Both the position numbers and the translations under genes were made by a program. A stretch of DNA of 64,000 nucleotides from positions 310,001 to 374,000 of the forward strand of contig NZ_JBHUNX010000001.1 in assembly GCF_042685645.1 (NCBI RefSeq), given 5' to 3'. Of the stretch, positions 31,965 through 40,040 are shown one piece after another. Source of the DNA: Salininema proteolyticum (GTDB lineage: Bacteria > Actinomycetota > Actinomycetes > Mycobacteriales > Micromonosporaceae). Each line of letters starts with the position of its first letter. Position 1 is the stretch's first letter. The notes below the pieces were generated by a model. That model made no database searches. It was not told the origin of the DNA and was given only the letters and a program-made list of their open reading frames with translations.

Positions 31965-32825
31965 ATGTCCACCATGCGAACTCGCGGTGTCGACCACGTC
32001 GGCGTCACCGTCTCCGACCTGGAGGACGCCATAGCGGATCTTCGCCGTGTCGGAGGGGAACTCTGCTACATCGAAGGTCCGATCATCGAACCATTCCCCG
32101 GTTGGATGAAGGCGAAACTCGGCGCCCGCGAGCCAGCGCCGCTGCGGGTCGCCGCGGTGAACGCCTTCGGCGCGAACCTGGAGCTGTTCGAGTACGAGAA
32201 GGCCGAGGGTGAGCCCGCCCCGAAACCGGGCACCCCGGGGTCCTTCTTTCTCCTGCTGCTCACGGGCGACCCCACGGTGGTGGCCGGACGGCTCGGAGTC
32301 ACGGGCGGTCCGGAAGGCTTCGACACGACTCTGCCCTCCGGGGTGCACCTCGCGGTGCGCCCCGGAGAGGGGAACCGCCTGTGCGGCGGAGTCTTCCTCA
32401 GCCGAGCCGAAATCCCGGCAGTGGAAGAGGACTTTGAGCGGCTCTTCGGGCTGGAACCGCTCCGACCGGCCGCCGCGTTCGGAGCTGAGGGCACGGTGTT
32501 CGCCGCCCGCGAAGGCGCCGAGCTCGCCGTCCTCACCGCCGAAGGAGACTCCGCCCGTCCGGCCAACAGCGATCTCGGAGGCCACCACGTGGCCTTCCAC
32601 GCCGACGACGTCGACGCCTCGTGCGACCTCCTCGACGCGCTCGACGGCTACCGCGCCCTCGGCAGGCCCGAGACGATCACCGACGGCCCCATCGTCGGCG
32701 ACCGCTGGATCTACGTCGCCTCCCCGACCGGGCTGCAGCTGGAGCTCATCAACATGCCCGACGGCGACATGCCCTATGAAACGAACGCCCTCCGTACCAG
32801 AACCCCGATAGGAGAAAGGCAATGA
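31965..32825 (+). CDS. Vicinal-oxygen-chelate protein, putative cyclitol epimerase
   Basis: This 286-residue protein contains two VOC halves, starting VDHVGVTVSDLEDAI (about 9-23) and LGGHHVAFHADDVDASC (about 204-220), with C-terminal GDRWIYVASPTGLQLELI. CetB/ValD-type epimerases that convert 2-epi-5-epi-valiolone to 5-epi-valiolone are VOC proteins encoded beside EEVS genes. That context makes an epimerase the best guess. Lactoylglutathione lyase-like or dioxygenase activity is an alternative. CAGGAG lies upstream. The stop overlaps the next start by 4 nt. Confidence 0.8.
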   Translation: MSTMRTRGVDHVGVTVSDLEDAIADLRRVGGELCYIEGPIIEPFPGWMKAKLGAREPAPLRVAAVNAFGANLELFEYEKAEGEPAPKPGTPGSFFLLLLTGDPTVVAGRLGVTGGPEGFDTTLPSGVHLAVRPGEGNRLCGGVFLSRAEIPAVEEDFERLFGLEPLRPAAAFGAEGTVFAAREGAELAVLTAEGDSARPANSDLGGHHVAFHADDVDASCDLLDALDGYRALGRPETITDGPIVGDRWIYVASPTGLQLELINMPDGDMPYETNALRTRTPIGERQ

Positions 32826-34417
32826 CCACCCCAACCCGACGTTCCCTCCTCGGCATGGGAGGCGCCGTCCTCGGCGCCTTCGCCGCGACCTCGATAGTTC
32901 CGCAGTCGGCCTCGGCCGCACCGGGAGTCGGTGACTACCGCGTCGTCACCCGGTCCTCGGAGCAGTTCGAGGACCTCCGGCAGGGCACCAACCTGCGCTG
33001 GAGGGGAAACCCCGAGCGACTGGCCTTCCCCCGTGGCGCCGACGAGGTCGCCGCGGAGATCCGCACCGTCCTGGACCGGGGACTGCGCCCCGCCGTGCGA
33101 TCCGGGGGCCATTGCTACGAGGATTTCACGACCCACGGCGGGATCACCGCCGTCATCGACACCTCCGCCATGAACCAGGTCCGCTGGGACCCGGAGATGA
33201 AGGCCTTCGAGGTCGGCGCCGGCGCCCAGCTCGGCGTGGTCTACCAACTGCTGTACAAACAGTGGGGCGTGTACCTGCCGGCGGGCAACTGCCCGACGGT
33301 GGCGGCCGGAGGACACATCGCCGGCGGAGGCTACGGCAGCATGAACCGCCGCGACGGACTCGTCGTCGATCACCTCGCCGCCGTAGAGGCGGTGCATGTC
33401 AAAGAGGACGGCACCGTGGCCGTCTCGGTCGGGACCAGCGACCCGGACGACCCGAACCACGACCTGTGGTGGGCCTACACCGGCGGAGGCGGCGGGAACT
33501 TCGGCGTCGCCACCCGCTACTGGATGCGCTCTCCGGGCGCCGACGGGGCCTCCCCGCGCGAGGCGCTTCCCGCCCCTCCGAAAAAGGTGCTGGTCAACAG
33601 CGTCGCTTGGGACTGGGACGGCATCGACGAAAGCTCATTCGAACGGCTGCTGGCCAACCACGGCCGGTGGCACGAGGAGAACAGCGAGGCCGGGACACCG
33701 GAGGCGGGCCTGTTCTCGCAGTTGAAGCTCTGGCACCGCTCGAACGGCTCGATCACGGTGGACACCATCGTCGACGCCGGCGTCCCCGACGCCGAAGGCG
33801 TCCTGCGGAGGTACGTCGAAGCGCTCTCCGAAGGGGTCGGAGCTCCGATCGAGAGGGAGAACCGCCTGGTGCCGTGGATGCAGGCCACGAGCTGGAACGG
33901 GTTCACCGGTCCGGACTCCACGCGCCGCTTCGACGGCAAATCCGCCTACCTCCGCCGCGCCTGGACGCGAGAGGCGGTTCGAGGAGCCTGGGAAGGCCTG
34001 AACGACACCTCCCTGTCCAACCCCGGCGCGCTGCTGATGATCGCCTCCTACGGAGGCGCCGTCAACACCGTGGACTCCGACGCGACCGCGGTGGCGCAAA
34101 GGGACTCGATCATCAAGTTCCAGGTCGTGTCCATTTGGGATGACCCCGGGGACGACGCGGCCAACACCGCGTGGACCCGCGCGACGTACTCGGCGATGTT
34201 CGCCTCCTCGGGAGGGGTCCCCGCCCCGTCCGAGGACACCGACGGCTGCTTCGTCAACTACTGCGACACCGACCTCGACGACCCTGATTGGAACACCTCC
34301 GGACTGTCCTCTCTGGACCTCTACTACAAGGGCAACCTCCCCCGACTCCAACGAGCGCGAGCAGCTTACGACCCCAAGGAGATCTTCCGCCATGCTCAAA
34401 GCCTCCCCCTCGGCTAG
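32822..34417 (+). CDS. Tat-exported FAD-linked oxidase with two covalent FAD sites (BBE/AknOx-like)
   Basis: The 531 residues start with a twin-arginine signal (TRRSLLGMGG, cleavage near ASAA, about residue 37). The FAD-binding PCMH domain shows RSGGHCYED (8-alpha-His link) and NCPTVAAGGHIAGGGYG (6-S-Cys link), the bicovalent pattern of berberine-bridge-type oxidases such as AknOx. The C-terminal BBE segment includes FVNYCDTDL and YYKGNLPRLQRARAAYDP. Such enzymes oxidise sugar or cyclitol hydroxyls or amines with O2. Export would place this step outside the cytoplasm, probably late in the pathway. Confidence 0.92.
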   Translation: MTTPTRRSLLGMGGAVLGAFAATSIVPQSASAAPGVGDYRVVTRSSEQFEDLRQGTNLRWRGNPERLAFPRGADEVAAEIRTVLDRGLRPAVRSGGHCYEDFTTHGGITAVIDTSAMNQVRWDPEMKAFEVGAGAQLGVVYQLLYKQWGVYLPAGNCPTVAAGGHIAGGGYGSMNRRDGLVVDHLAAVEAVHVKEDGTVAVSVGTSDPDDPNHDLWWAYTGGGGGNFGVATRYWMRSPGADGASPREALPAPPKKVLVNSVAWDWDGIDESSFERLLANHGRWHEENSEAGTPEAGLFSQLKLWHRSNGSITVDTIVDAGVPDAEGVLRRYVEALSEGVGAPIERENRLVPWMQATSWNGFTGPDSTRRFDGKSAYLRRAWTREAVRGAWEGLNDTSLSNPGALLMIASYGGAVNTVDSDATAVAQRDSIIKFQVVSIWDDPGDDAANTAWTRATYSAMFASSGGVPAPSEDTDGCFVNYCDTDLDDPDWNTSGLSSLDLYYKGNLPRLQRARAAYDPKEIFRHAQSLPLG

Positions 34418-35561
34418 AGCCGAGACCTCGGCGCCGGCCGCCGGGCGCCTCGACACCCTGACCGGCCTGCGCTTCTACGCCGCACTCGTGGTCGTCCTCT
34501 TCCATCTGAGCCTCAACCGGTTCTTCCTGGGAGACGACCCGGCCGTCGAACCGCTCCAGTTCGCATTGAAGAACGGCGGATGGTTCGGGGTGACGTTCTT
34601 CTTCGTCCTCTCCGGATTCGTCCTCACCTGGTCGGCCCGCCCCGGCGACACGCCCGGTCGCTTCCTGTGGCGTCGCACGGCGAAGATCGTCCCCAACCAC
34701 CTGGTCATGTTCGCGGTGGCACTGGCCGTCGCCGGCCTCGGTGCCACGGCGATGTGGGAGGCGGGGGCGAACCTGCTCCTGCTGCACGCCTGGATCCCCA
34801 GCGACACCGCGTTCTTCAGCGTCAACAACCCGTCCTGGTCGCTCTCGGCCGAACTCTTCTTCTACGCGATGTTCCCCTTCGCCCTGCCTGTCATCGCGAA
34901 GGTGAAGCCCAACCGCCTGATTCCGCTGGGTCTCGCACTGGTCGCGGTCGTCATCGCACTCCCGCTGGCCGCCTCGCTCCTTCCCGGAGGGGAGGCCTTC
35001 GGGGGCCGGCACGCTCAGTCCCCACTGTTCGAATCCTCGATCTTCCAGGTGTGGTCGGTCTACGCCCTGCCGCCGGTCCGCTTCCTGGAGTTCGCCGTCG
35101 GGATGATCGCCGCGCGGGCCGTCAAAGAAGGCGTCCTGCCCCGCATCCCGCTCGGCGCCGCCATCGCCCTCACCGTCGCGGGCTATGGCCTGAGCCTGTA
35201 CGTCCCACTGCTGTGGCAACTCGACGCGGTGTTCGTCCTCCCGGTCGCACTGCTGGTCATCGCCGCAGCACAGGCTCCTCACCCGCCGGCCGCCCTCGCC
35301 GGCCCCGCAGCCGTCCGCCTGGGCGAGCTGTCCTTCGCCCTCTACATGGTGCACGATGTGGTGCTCACCGCGACGCGGACACTGCTGGGGGACTCGACCG
35401 TCGACCGGCCCGGAGCGGTCCTGCTCGGCGCCGGCGTCCTCGCCGCCGGCCTGGGCGCCGCCTGGCTCCTGTGGAACCTGGTCGAAGTCCCCGCCAACCG
35501 CGCACTCCGAGCACTGCCGTCCCGCTCAAAGGAAACCGAACCCCGAAAGGACACCGAATGA
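34392..35561 (+). CDS. Acyltransferase 3 family membrane protein
   Basis: This 389-residue protein has about ten membrane helices. LTGLRFYAALVVVLFHLS carries the catalytic His of the family (about residue 38), and SWSLSAELFFYAMFPF is the second signature. The start overlaps the oxidase gene by 26 nt in another frame. Homologues O-acylate sugars, macrolides or surface polymers, so it may acylate the cyclitol product at the membrane. Confidence 0.88.
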   Translation: MLKASPSARAETSAPAAGRLDTLTGLRFYAALVVVLFHLSLNRFFLGDDPAVEPLQFALKNGGWFGVTFFFVLSGFVLTWSARPGDTPGRFLWRRTAKIVPNHLVMFAVALAVAGLGATAMWEAGANLLLLHAWIPSDTAFFSVNNPSWSLSAELFFYAMFPFALPVIAKVKPNRLIPLGLALVAVVIALPLAASLLPGGEAFGGRHAQSPLFESSIFQVWSVYALPPVRFLEFAVGMIAARAVKEGVLPRIPLGAAIALTVAGYGLSLYVPLLWQLDAVFVLPVALLVIAAAQAPHPPAALAGPAAVRLGELSFALYMVHDVVLTATRTLLGDSTVDRPGAVLLGAGVLAAGLGAAWLLWNLVEVPANRALRALPSRSKETEPRKDTE

Positions 35562-36697
35562 ACTCCCTCTCCAACTGGACCGTCTCCGCCCAACAGCACG
35601 TCGAGTACCGCGTCGAAATCGTCGACGGCGTCTTCGACCGCGACAACCTCGCCCTGGTCGACGGCGAGGCCGGCGCCCGCCGGCTCATCGTCACCGACGC
35701 CGTCATCGACGACCTCTACGGCGACCGCATCCGCGCCTGGGCCGAAGCCAACCTCTCCGAACACCGCCTCCTGGTCCTTCCCCACGGGGAGACCAACAAG
35801 AGCTGGGACTCCGTCGACACCGTCCTCGAAACGATCGACTCCTTCAAACTCGACCGCCGCCGCGAACCGGTCATCGCCGTCGGCGGAGGCGTGCTCACCG
35901 ACATCGTGGGCTTCGCCTGCAGCATCTACCGCCGGAACACGCCCTTCATCCGCGTCCCCACCACGCTCATCGGCCTAGTCGACGCGAGCGTCGGAGTCAA
36001 GACCGGAGTGAACTTCCGCGCCGGGAAGAACAAGATCGGAACCTACTTCGCCGCCTCCCGCAGCCTCCTGGACACCTCCTTCCTCGCCAGCCTCAACGAC
36101 CGGCACGTCTCCAACGGACTCGCCGAGATCCTCAAGATCGCGCTGATCAAGGACTCAGTCCTGTTCGAACTGCTCGCCGGGCACGGCGCGGCCGCACTCG
36201 CCTCGCGGTTCCAGGCGCAGACCTCACAGGAACGGGCCATCATCGGCCACGCCATCGCCGGCATGCTGGAGGAGCTGGAGCCGAACCTCTGGGAGCACAA
36301 ACTGGAGCGGCTCGTCGACTACGGCCACACCTTCAGCCCGACGATCGAGATGCGGGCGCTCCCCGAGCTCCTGCACGGTGAGGCGGTCTGCCTGGACATG
36401 GCCCTCACCACCGCCATCAGCCTCAACCGCGGCCACATGATGACCTCGCAGGCCCGCCGAATCTTCGCCGTCATGAAGTCCCTCGGCCTGCCCACCGAGC
36501 ACCCCGCCATGGAACTCGGTGCCCTGGCCAACGCCTTGGAGGACACCACAAGGCACCGCGGCGGCCTCCAGAGGCTGCCCCTGCCCTACGGCATCGGCTC
36601 CGCGACGTTCGCCAACGACGTCACCACCAGCGAGATCGCCGAGGCGCTGGAGACGATCAAGGCGCTCTCCCCCGAGAACGCCAAGGTGGCCGCATGA
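35558..36697 (+). CDS. Sedoheptulose 7-phosphate cyclase, 2-epi-5-epi-valiolone synthase type
   Basis: This 379-residue dehydroquinate-synthase-fold enzyme cyclises sedoheptulose 7-phosphate. The NAD loop is VGGGVLTDIVGFACSIYRR (108-126). Metal ligands are Glu190 (GLAE), His257 (YGHTF) and His273 (LHGEA). IGLVDASVGVKTGVNF distinguishes it from true AroB. Leu240, Asp254 and His333 fall at the spacing (14, 79) of the Leu/Asp/His trio I recall for EEVS; DDGS enzymes have Met/Glu/Thr there. This supports EEVS over the mycosporine/gadusol branch. ATGA overlaps join it to both neighbours. Confidence 0.9.
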   Translation: MNSLSNWTVSAQQHVEYRVEIVDGVFDRDNLALVDGEAGARRLIVTDAVIDDLYGDRIRAWAEANLSEHRLLVLPHGETNKSWDSVDTVLETIDSFKLDRRREPVIAVGGGVLTDIVGFACSIYRRNTPFIRVPTTLIGLVDASVGVKTGVNFRAGKNKIGTYFAASRSLLDTSFLASLNDRHVSNGLAEILKIALIKDSVLFELLAGHGAAALASRFQAQTSQERAIIGHAIAGMLEELEPNLWEHKLERLVDYGHTFSPTIEMRALPELLHGEAVCLDMALTTAISLNRGHMMTSQARRIFAVMKSLGLPTEHPAMELGALANALEDTTRHRGGLQRLPLPYGIGSATFANDVTTSEIAEALETIKALSPENAKVAA

Positions 36698-37419
36698 GCG
36701 CCACCGCAACCCGCCCCACGCCCCGGCCGCGGAGCCCGCGCGACCACGCGCTCATCGTCGGAGTCCACGGAGCCGAAGGACGCACCGGGTGGAAGGCGTT
36801 CTACACCCGCCGCCACCTGGAATCGCCGACGGAAGCCGTCGAGTGGGCCACCCTGCCGCCCGGCGCCGTCAGCGGCGAGCACCGGCACACCCGCACCGAG
36901 GAGATCTACCTGATCCTCGACGGCGAAGGCGAGTTCTTCCTCAACGGAGAACCGCACCCCGTCCGCCCCGGGACGCTCGCCATGACCACCGTGGGCAACA
37001 CCCACGGTCTGCGAAACACGGGCAGCTCGACCCTCAACTGGTGGGTCATCGAGACTCTCTCCCCCGACACCCAGGCGATCCTCGCCGACACCGCACCACC
37101 CAGGAGGAAACCCATGCCGGCACGGATAGAAGACCTGACCGCCACACCGCGCGTCGACACGGCCGGAACCTTCGACGGGCCGCTGGCCGCCGTCCAACGG
37201 CACGTCCTCGCCGACGGAGACACGGCCGTGCTGGACTCCGGCGGGCGCGAAACCGCCGGCTTCCTCAACAAGGGCGCCGCCGAACTCTCCTTCCCCGGCT
37301 ACAGCGGGACGATCGAGGCGCCCACCGCCTTCCTCATCCCCGCCGGGAGCACGGCCGAAATCGCCGCCTCCGGGGAGAGCGAACTGTACACCGTCGAACT
37401 GGAAGTGCCACAACGATGA
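36694..37419 (+). CDS. Bicupin protein of the cyclitol operon
   Basis: In this 241-residue protein the first cupin (about 48-125) has a complete metal motif: GEHRHTRTEEIYLILDGEG and PGTLAMTTVGNTHGLRNTG, with His/His/Glu and a distal His. The second cupin-like half (about 160-240) has no His cluster. The first domain resembles small-molecule-modifying mannose isomerase-like cupins. It could isomerise, dehydrate or oxygenate the cyclitol; the reaction is unknown. Confidence 0.8.
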   Translation: MSATATRPTPRPRSPRDHALIVGVHGAEGRTGWKAFYTRRHLESPTEAVEWATLPPGAVSGEHRHTRTEEIYLILDGEGEFFLNGEPHPVRPGTLAMTTVGNTHGLRNTGSSTLNWWVIETLSPDTQAILADTAPPRRKPMPARIEDLTATPRVDTAGTFDGPLAAVQRHVLADGDTAVLDSGGRETAGFLNKGAAELSFPGYSGTIEAPTAFLIPAGSTAEIAASGESELYTVELEVPQR

Positions 37420-37766
37420 TCATCACCCGAGCCGACAGCGGCGACGACTGGACCTGCCTGATCCGACGGGGCATGCTGCACAGCGACACCGAGTCCGTCG
37501 AACACTGGAACCTCGCCGCCGGACGAACGCTCGACCTCGCCGGACTCGGTGTGGACGAGACATTGATAGTGCTCACCGGAGCATGCACACTGGACGGACG
37601 TTCCATGGGGCCGGGCTCGGCCGCCTTCGCTGCAGAGCGGACCGGCGGGCTCCTCACCGCGGAGGAACCGAGCACGGTCCTGAGCGTGCGCACCTACGCG
37701 GCCAGGGCGAGCAAAGCCCTGCCCCCGCGAGTCCCCGAACTGCCGGAGAACGAGCGTGCGCTCTGA
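37416..37766 (+). CDS. Small cupin-like protein
   Basis: The 116 residues (start ATGA overlapping the bicupin stop) read as one beta-barrel: LIRRGMLHSDTESVEHWNLAAG, then VDETLIVLTGACTLDG. The metal-binding His residues of active cupins are missing, so it may be structural or ligand-binding. It resembles the second half of the preceding bicupin in size and style. Its stop lies 10 nt inside the exporter gene. Confidence 0.7.
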   Translation: MIITRADSGDDWTCLIRRGMLHSDTESVEHWNLAAGRTLDLAGLGVDETLIVLTGACTLDGRSMGPGSAAFAAERTGGLLTAEEPSTVLSVRTYAARASKALPPRVPELPENERAL

Positions 37767-38979
37767 CCGCAAGGGCAGCACGGCACTGGCCATGGCGATC
37801 TTCTTCGCCGTGACAGTGGAGATGGCCCCCGCCGGGGCGGTCGGGCACATCGCGCGTGACCTCCACGCCGATGTCCCGGCCGCCGCCGGCGGCTCGGCCG
37901 CCTACGCCATCGCGACCGCCGTCGTCGCCGTTCCCTGCGCCCTCCTCACCAGACGAATGAATCTGCGGCGCACAGTGATCGCCACGGGAGTCCTGTTCGC
38001 ACTCGCGGCACTGGCCACCGCCACGGCTCCGAACCTGGAGACCTACCTGGCTCTGCGGGCCGTCAACGGGGCGGTGCACGGCGCCTTCTTCCCCGTCGTC
38101 CTGGCTCTCGCGGCAGCCACTGATCCGGACCGTCCCGGGCGCGCCGTGGCACGGGTACTGCTCGGGAACGCTTGCGCGCTCGCCGTCGGGGTCCCGTTGT
38201 CCGAAGCTCTCAGCGGTTGGGGATGGCAGGTGCCGATCGGGCTGGCCGCCGCCGCGGTCGCTGTAGCGGCGCTCGCCGCGCCTAAAGGCGCCGACGTGTC
38301 GACTGCCGAACCTCCGGCCCTCCGGGCGCTGCCATGGATCGCCGTCGCGGTTCCCGCGCTGGTGTTCACGATGGCTTTGGCAGGGCACTTCTCCTTCTAC
38401 ACCTACCTTTCGCCACTCGCGACCCAGCAGGGCGCCGTACCCTCGATCATCCTGGGGGCCTACGGCGTCGCGGTCATCGGCGGAACGATGGCCTCGGGCG
38501 CCTTGGCGAACGGGAGGCGAACGTCCCGCGCCGCTCTCATCGCGGGAACCCAAGGACTGGTCCTCGCCGCCGTCGCCTTGGTCCAGGGTGTCCCCGCCGT
38601 CGCGGTCGGCGCCGTCGTGGCAGGCGTTTGCTTCGGACTCCTGCCCACGATCGTCCAGACCGAAATGCTCACGAGAGCTCGCGGCGCCGAGACCGTGGCA
38701 TCGGCGCTGGCCGTCGTCGCCTTCAACGTGGGCATCGCCGGCGGCGCCTTCGGGGGCGGTCTGGCCTACCCGGCGGGGAGCACGGCGCCTGCTCTGGTGG
38801 GAGGAATCCTACTGGGCCTCGCCGCGCTCGCCTTCGCGTTCACGGGATTCTCCCGCACCCGAGCAGACAGAGGCGTTTCTCCGTCGAATCAGTCAGTTGG
38901 AACCGGACGTCTCACCCGCGGGGCCTCCACCCCGACCTGGGCAGAGCGCGTCCCGGCATCGAAAGGAAGAAAGGCATGA
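37756..38979 (+). CDS. MFS transporter (DHA1-like exporter)
   Basis: This 407-residue protein has twelve predicted helices, with motif A-like ALLTRRMNLRRTVIATG after helix 2 and RAVNGAVHGAFFPVVLALAA in helices 4-5. The GTG start overlaps the small cupin gene by 11 nt. Placed inside the biosynthetic operon, it most likely exports the cyclitol or an intermediate, which would suit the exported oxidase. Confidence 0.9.
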   Translation: MRSDRKGSTALAMAIFFAVTVEMAPAGAVGHIARDLHADVPAAAGGSAAYAIATAVVAVPCALLTRRMNLRRTVIATGVLFALAALATATAPNLETYLALRAVNGAVHGAFFPVVLALAAATDPDRPGRAVARVLLGNACALAVGVPLSEALSGWGWQVPIGLAAAAVAVAALAAPKGADVSTAEPPALRALPWIAVAVPALVFTMALAGHFSFYTYLSPLATQQGAVPSIILGAYGVAVIGGTMASGALANGRRTSRAALIAGTQGLVLAAVALVQGVPAVAVGAVVAGVCFGLLPTIVQTEMLTRARGAETVASALAVVAFNVGIAGGAFGGGLAYPAGSTAPALVGGILLGLAALAFAFTGFSRTRADRGVSPSNQSVGTGRLTRGASTPTWAERVPASKGRKA

Positions 38980-39230
38980 CACCCCTGACGACCGTACCGA
39001 CCGTCTCCGAACCCTCGGCCGGCCTGTCACCGACCCAAACCGATATCGTCCGGCTCCTGGCCGCCGGGCGGTCGCACCAGGCCATCGCGCGCGAGTGCTT
39101 CATCAGCATCCGCACGCTCGAACGCAATGTGGCCTCGATAAAGGCGAAGCTGAACGCCTCGAACCTGGTCCAGCTGGGAATGGCGGCCGAACGGCACGGA
39201 CTGCTGTGGGACCGGCGTGCCCGGTCATAG
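38976..39230 (+). CDS. Stand-alone LuxR-type HTH regulator
   Basis: These 84 residues consist almost entirely of one GerE/LuxR HTH: LSPTQTDIVRLLAAGRSHQAIARECFISIRTLERN (LSxxExxVLxLLAxGxSxxxIA pattern) and IKAKLNASNLVQLGM. No receiver or ligand domain is present. It is the last gene of the overlapping operon (ATGA with the exporter), so it may control the cluster or act on distant genes. Confidence 0.85.
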   Translation: MTPLTTVPTVSEPSAGLSPTQTDIVRLLAAGRSHQAIARECFISIRTLERNVASIKAKLNASNLVQLGMAAERHGLLWDRRARS

Positions 39231-39247
39231 AGGCTCCACGGATCGCA

Positions 39248-39281
39248 CCCCGGTCCTTCCGCTGCGAAGGAGGGACCGGGG
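39248..39281. terminator. Terminator of the cyclitol operon
   Basis: CCCCGGTCC (39248-39256) pairs with GGACCGGGG (39273-39281), with further pairing of CTTC/GAAG inside. It sits between two convergent genes, 18 nt after the LuxR stop. Confidence 0.75.
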
Positions 39282-39297
39282 CGGTCGAGGCGACCCC

Positions 39298-39804
39298 TCA
39301 GCCGAGGTCGCGGACGCTCCAGGAAACGCTTATGTGGTGGTCGTCCAGCCACCACCCTCTGGTCGCGAACTCCATGCGGTCGATCTCGCTCTTGCGGAAG
39401 GAGATCTCGGGAGCCGGACGCGGGTGCAGCGCCCGAGTCCGGATTCGGCGGGGCGCGGTCGCGAGGCCGACGCCGGCCGCCTTCCCAGCCGACTCTTTGG
39501 CCGTCCAGATCTCCGTGAGGATCTCCTCGGAACCGGTACGCACCTCTTCGGCCTCGACCTCCGTCAACGCCCAATTCAAGTCGCCGAAAGCGGTGGCGGG
39601 AATCCGGCGTTCGCAGTCGACTCCCACCCGGACCTCGCAGACGGTGACCACCGCGAGCCGGTCCGCGTGCGCCACCGAGAAGTGGTCGGCGCGGAACGAC
39701 AGGGGGTACCGTCAGGCCGAGTTGGAGTAGTAGGCCAGGCCCGGAACTCCGAGGGCGTACCGGACCAAGGGGCGCGCGTCGGAGGAACCGGGCTCGATTC
39801 CCGC
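39298..39804 (-). pseudogene. 4'-phosphopantetheinyl transferase interrupted by an in-frame stop
   Basis: One minus-strand frame encodes an N-terminal part (RPLVRYALG... ending AYYSNSA), a TGA at 39712-39714, and then, still in the same frame, RYPLSFRADHFSVAHADRLAVV, VGVDCE and WTAKESAGKAAG. These are the FSVSHS-like, GVDxE and (W/F)xxKESxxK motifs of Sfp-type transferases, with the Mg ligands present. The 125-residue part starting at a GTG at 39675 would lack the CoA-binding N-terminal half. Either a nonsense mutation killed the gene or only a fragment is made. PPTases activate carrier proteins; none is encoded nearby. Confidence 0.65.
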
Positions 39805-39880
39805 CATGTACACGGAGAGGCGGGGCACCGGGAGGCCCCCGCGAGGCCACCGACAAGGGAGCGGAAGATCTGGTCTTTCC

Positions 39881-40024
39881 GGAGTTCCCGTCACCTGGGG
39901 CGTGGGCGTGCCCCGAGAACTTCAAGAAGCCGGAGCCCACGAGATCGTCGCTACGCGCGATGAGTTGTCCGATGCGCTCCTCGGCGCACTCGATCCGGCC
40001 ACCGACCCTGCCTCCCGGCAGTAG
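39881..40024 (+). pseudogene. C-terminal remnant of a HAD-superfamily phosphatase
   Basis: The plus strand encodes GVPVTWGVGVPRELQEAG, then AHEIVATRDELSDALLGAL and a stop at 40024. This matches the last strand-helix of phosphoglycolate-phosphatase-like HAD enzymes (GxPVxWGxxxxxELxxAGA...xxELLxLL). The nucleophile DxDxT and the Lys/DD motifs are absent; upstream DNA belongs to the PPTase relic. It looks like the tail left after a deletion joined two genes. C7-cyclitol pathways often use a HAD phosphatase. Confidence 0.6.
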
Positions 40025-40040
40025 CAGAAGGAGACCTCCA

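Noticed and set aside
35558..36697. Shikimate-pathway 3-dehydroquinate synthase
   Set aside because: Metal site and NAD loop are shared, but the GLVDASVGVKTGVNF region, the TRHRGGLQR segment and the cluster context fit sedoheptulose-7-phosphate cyclases.
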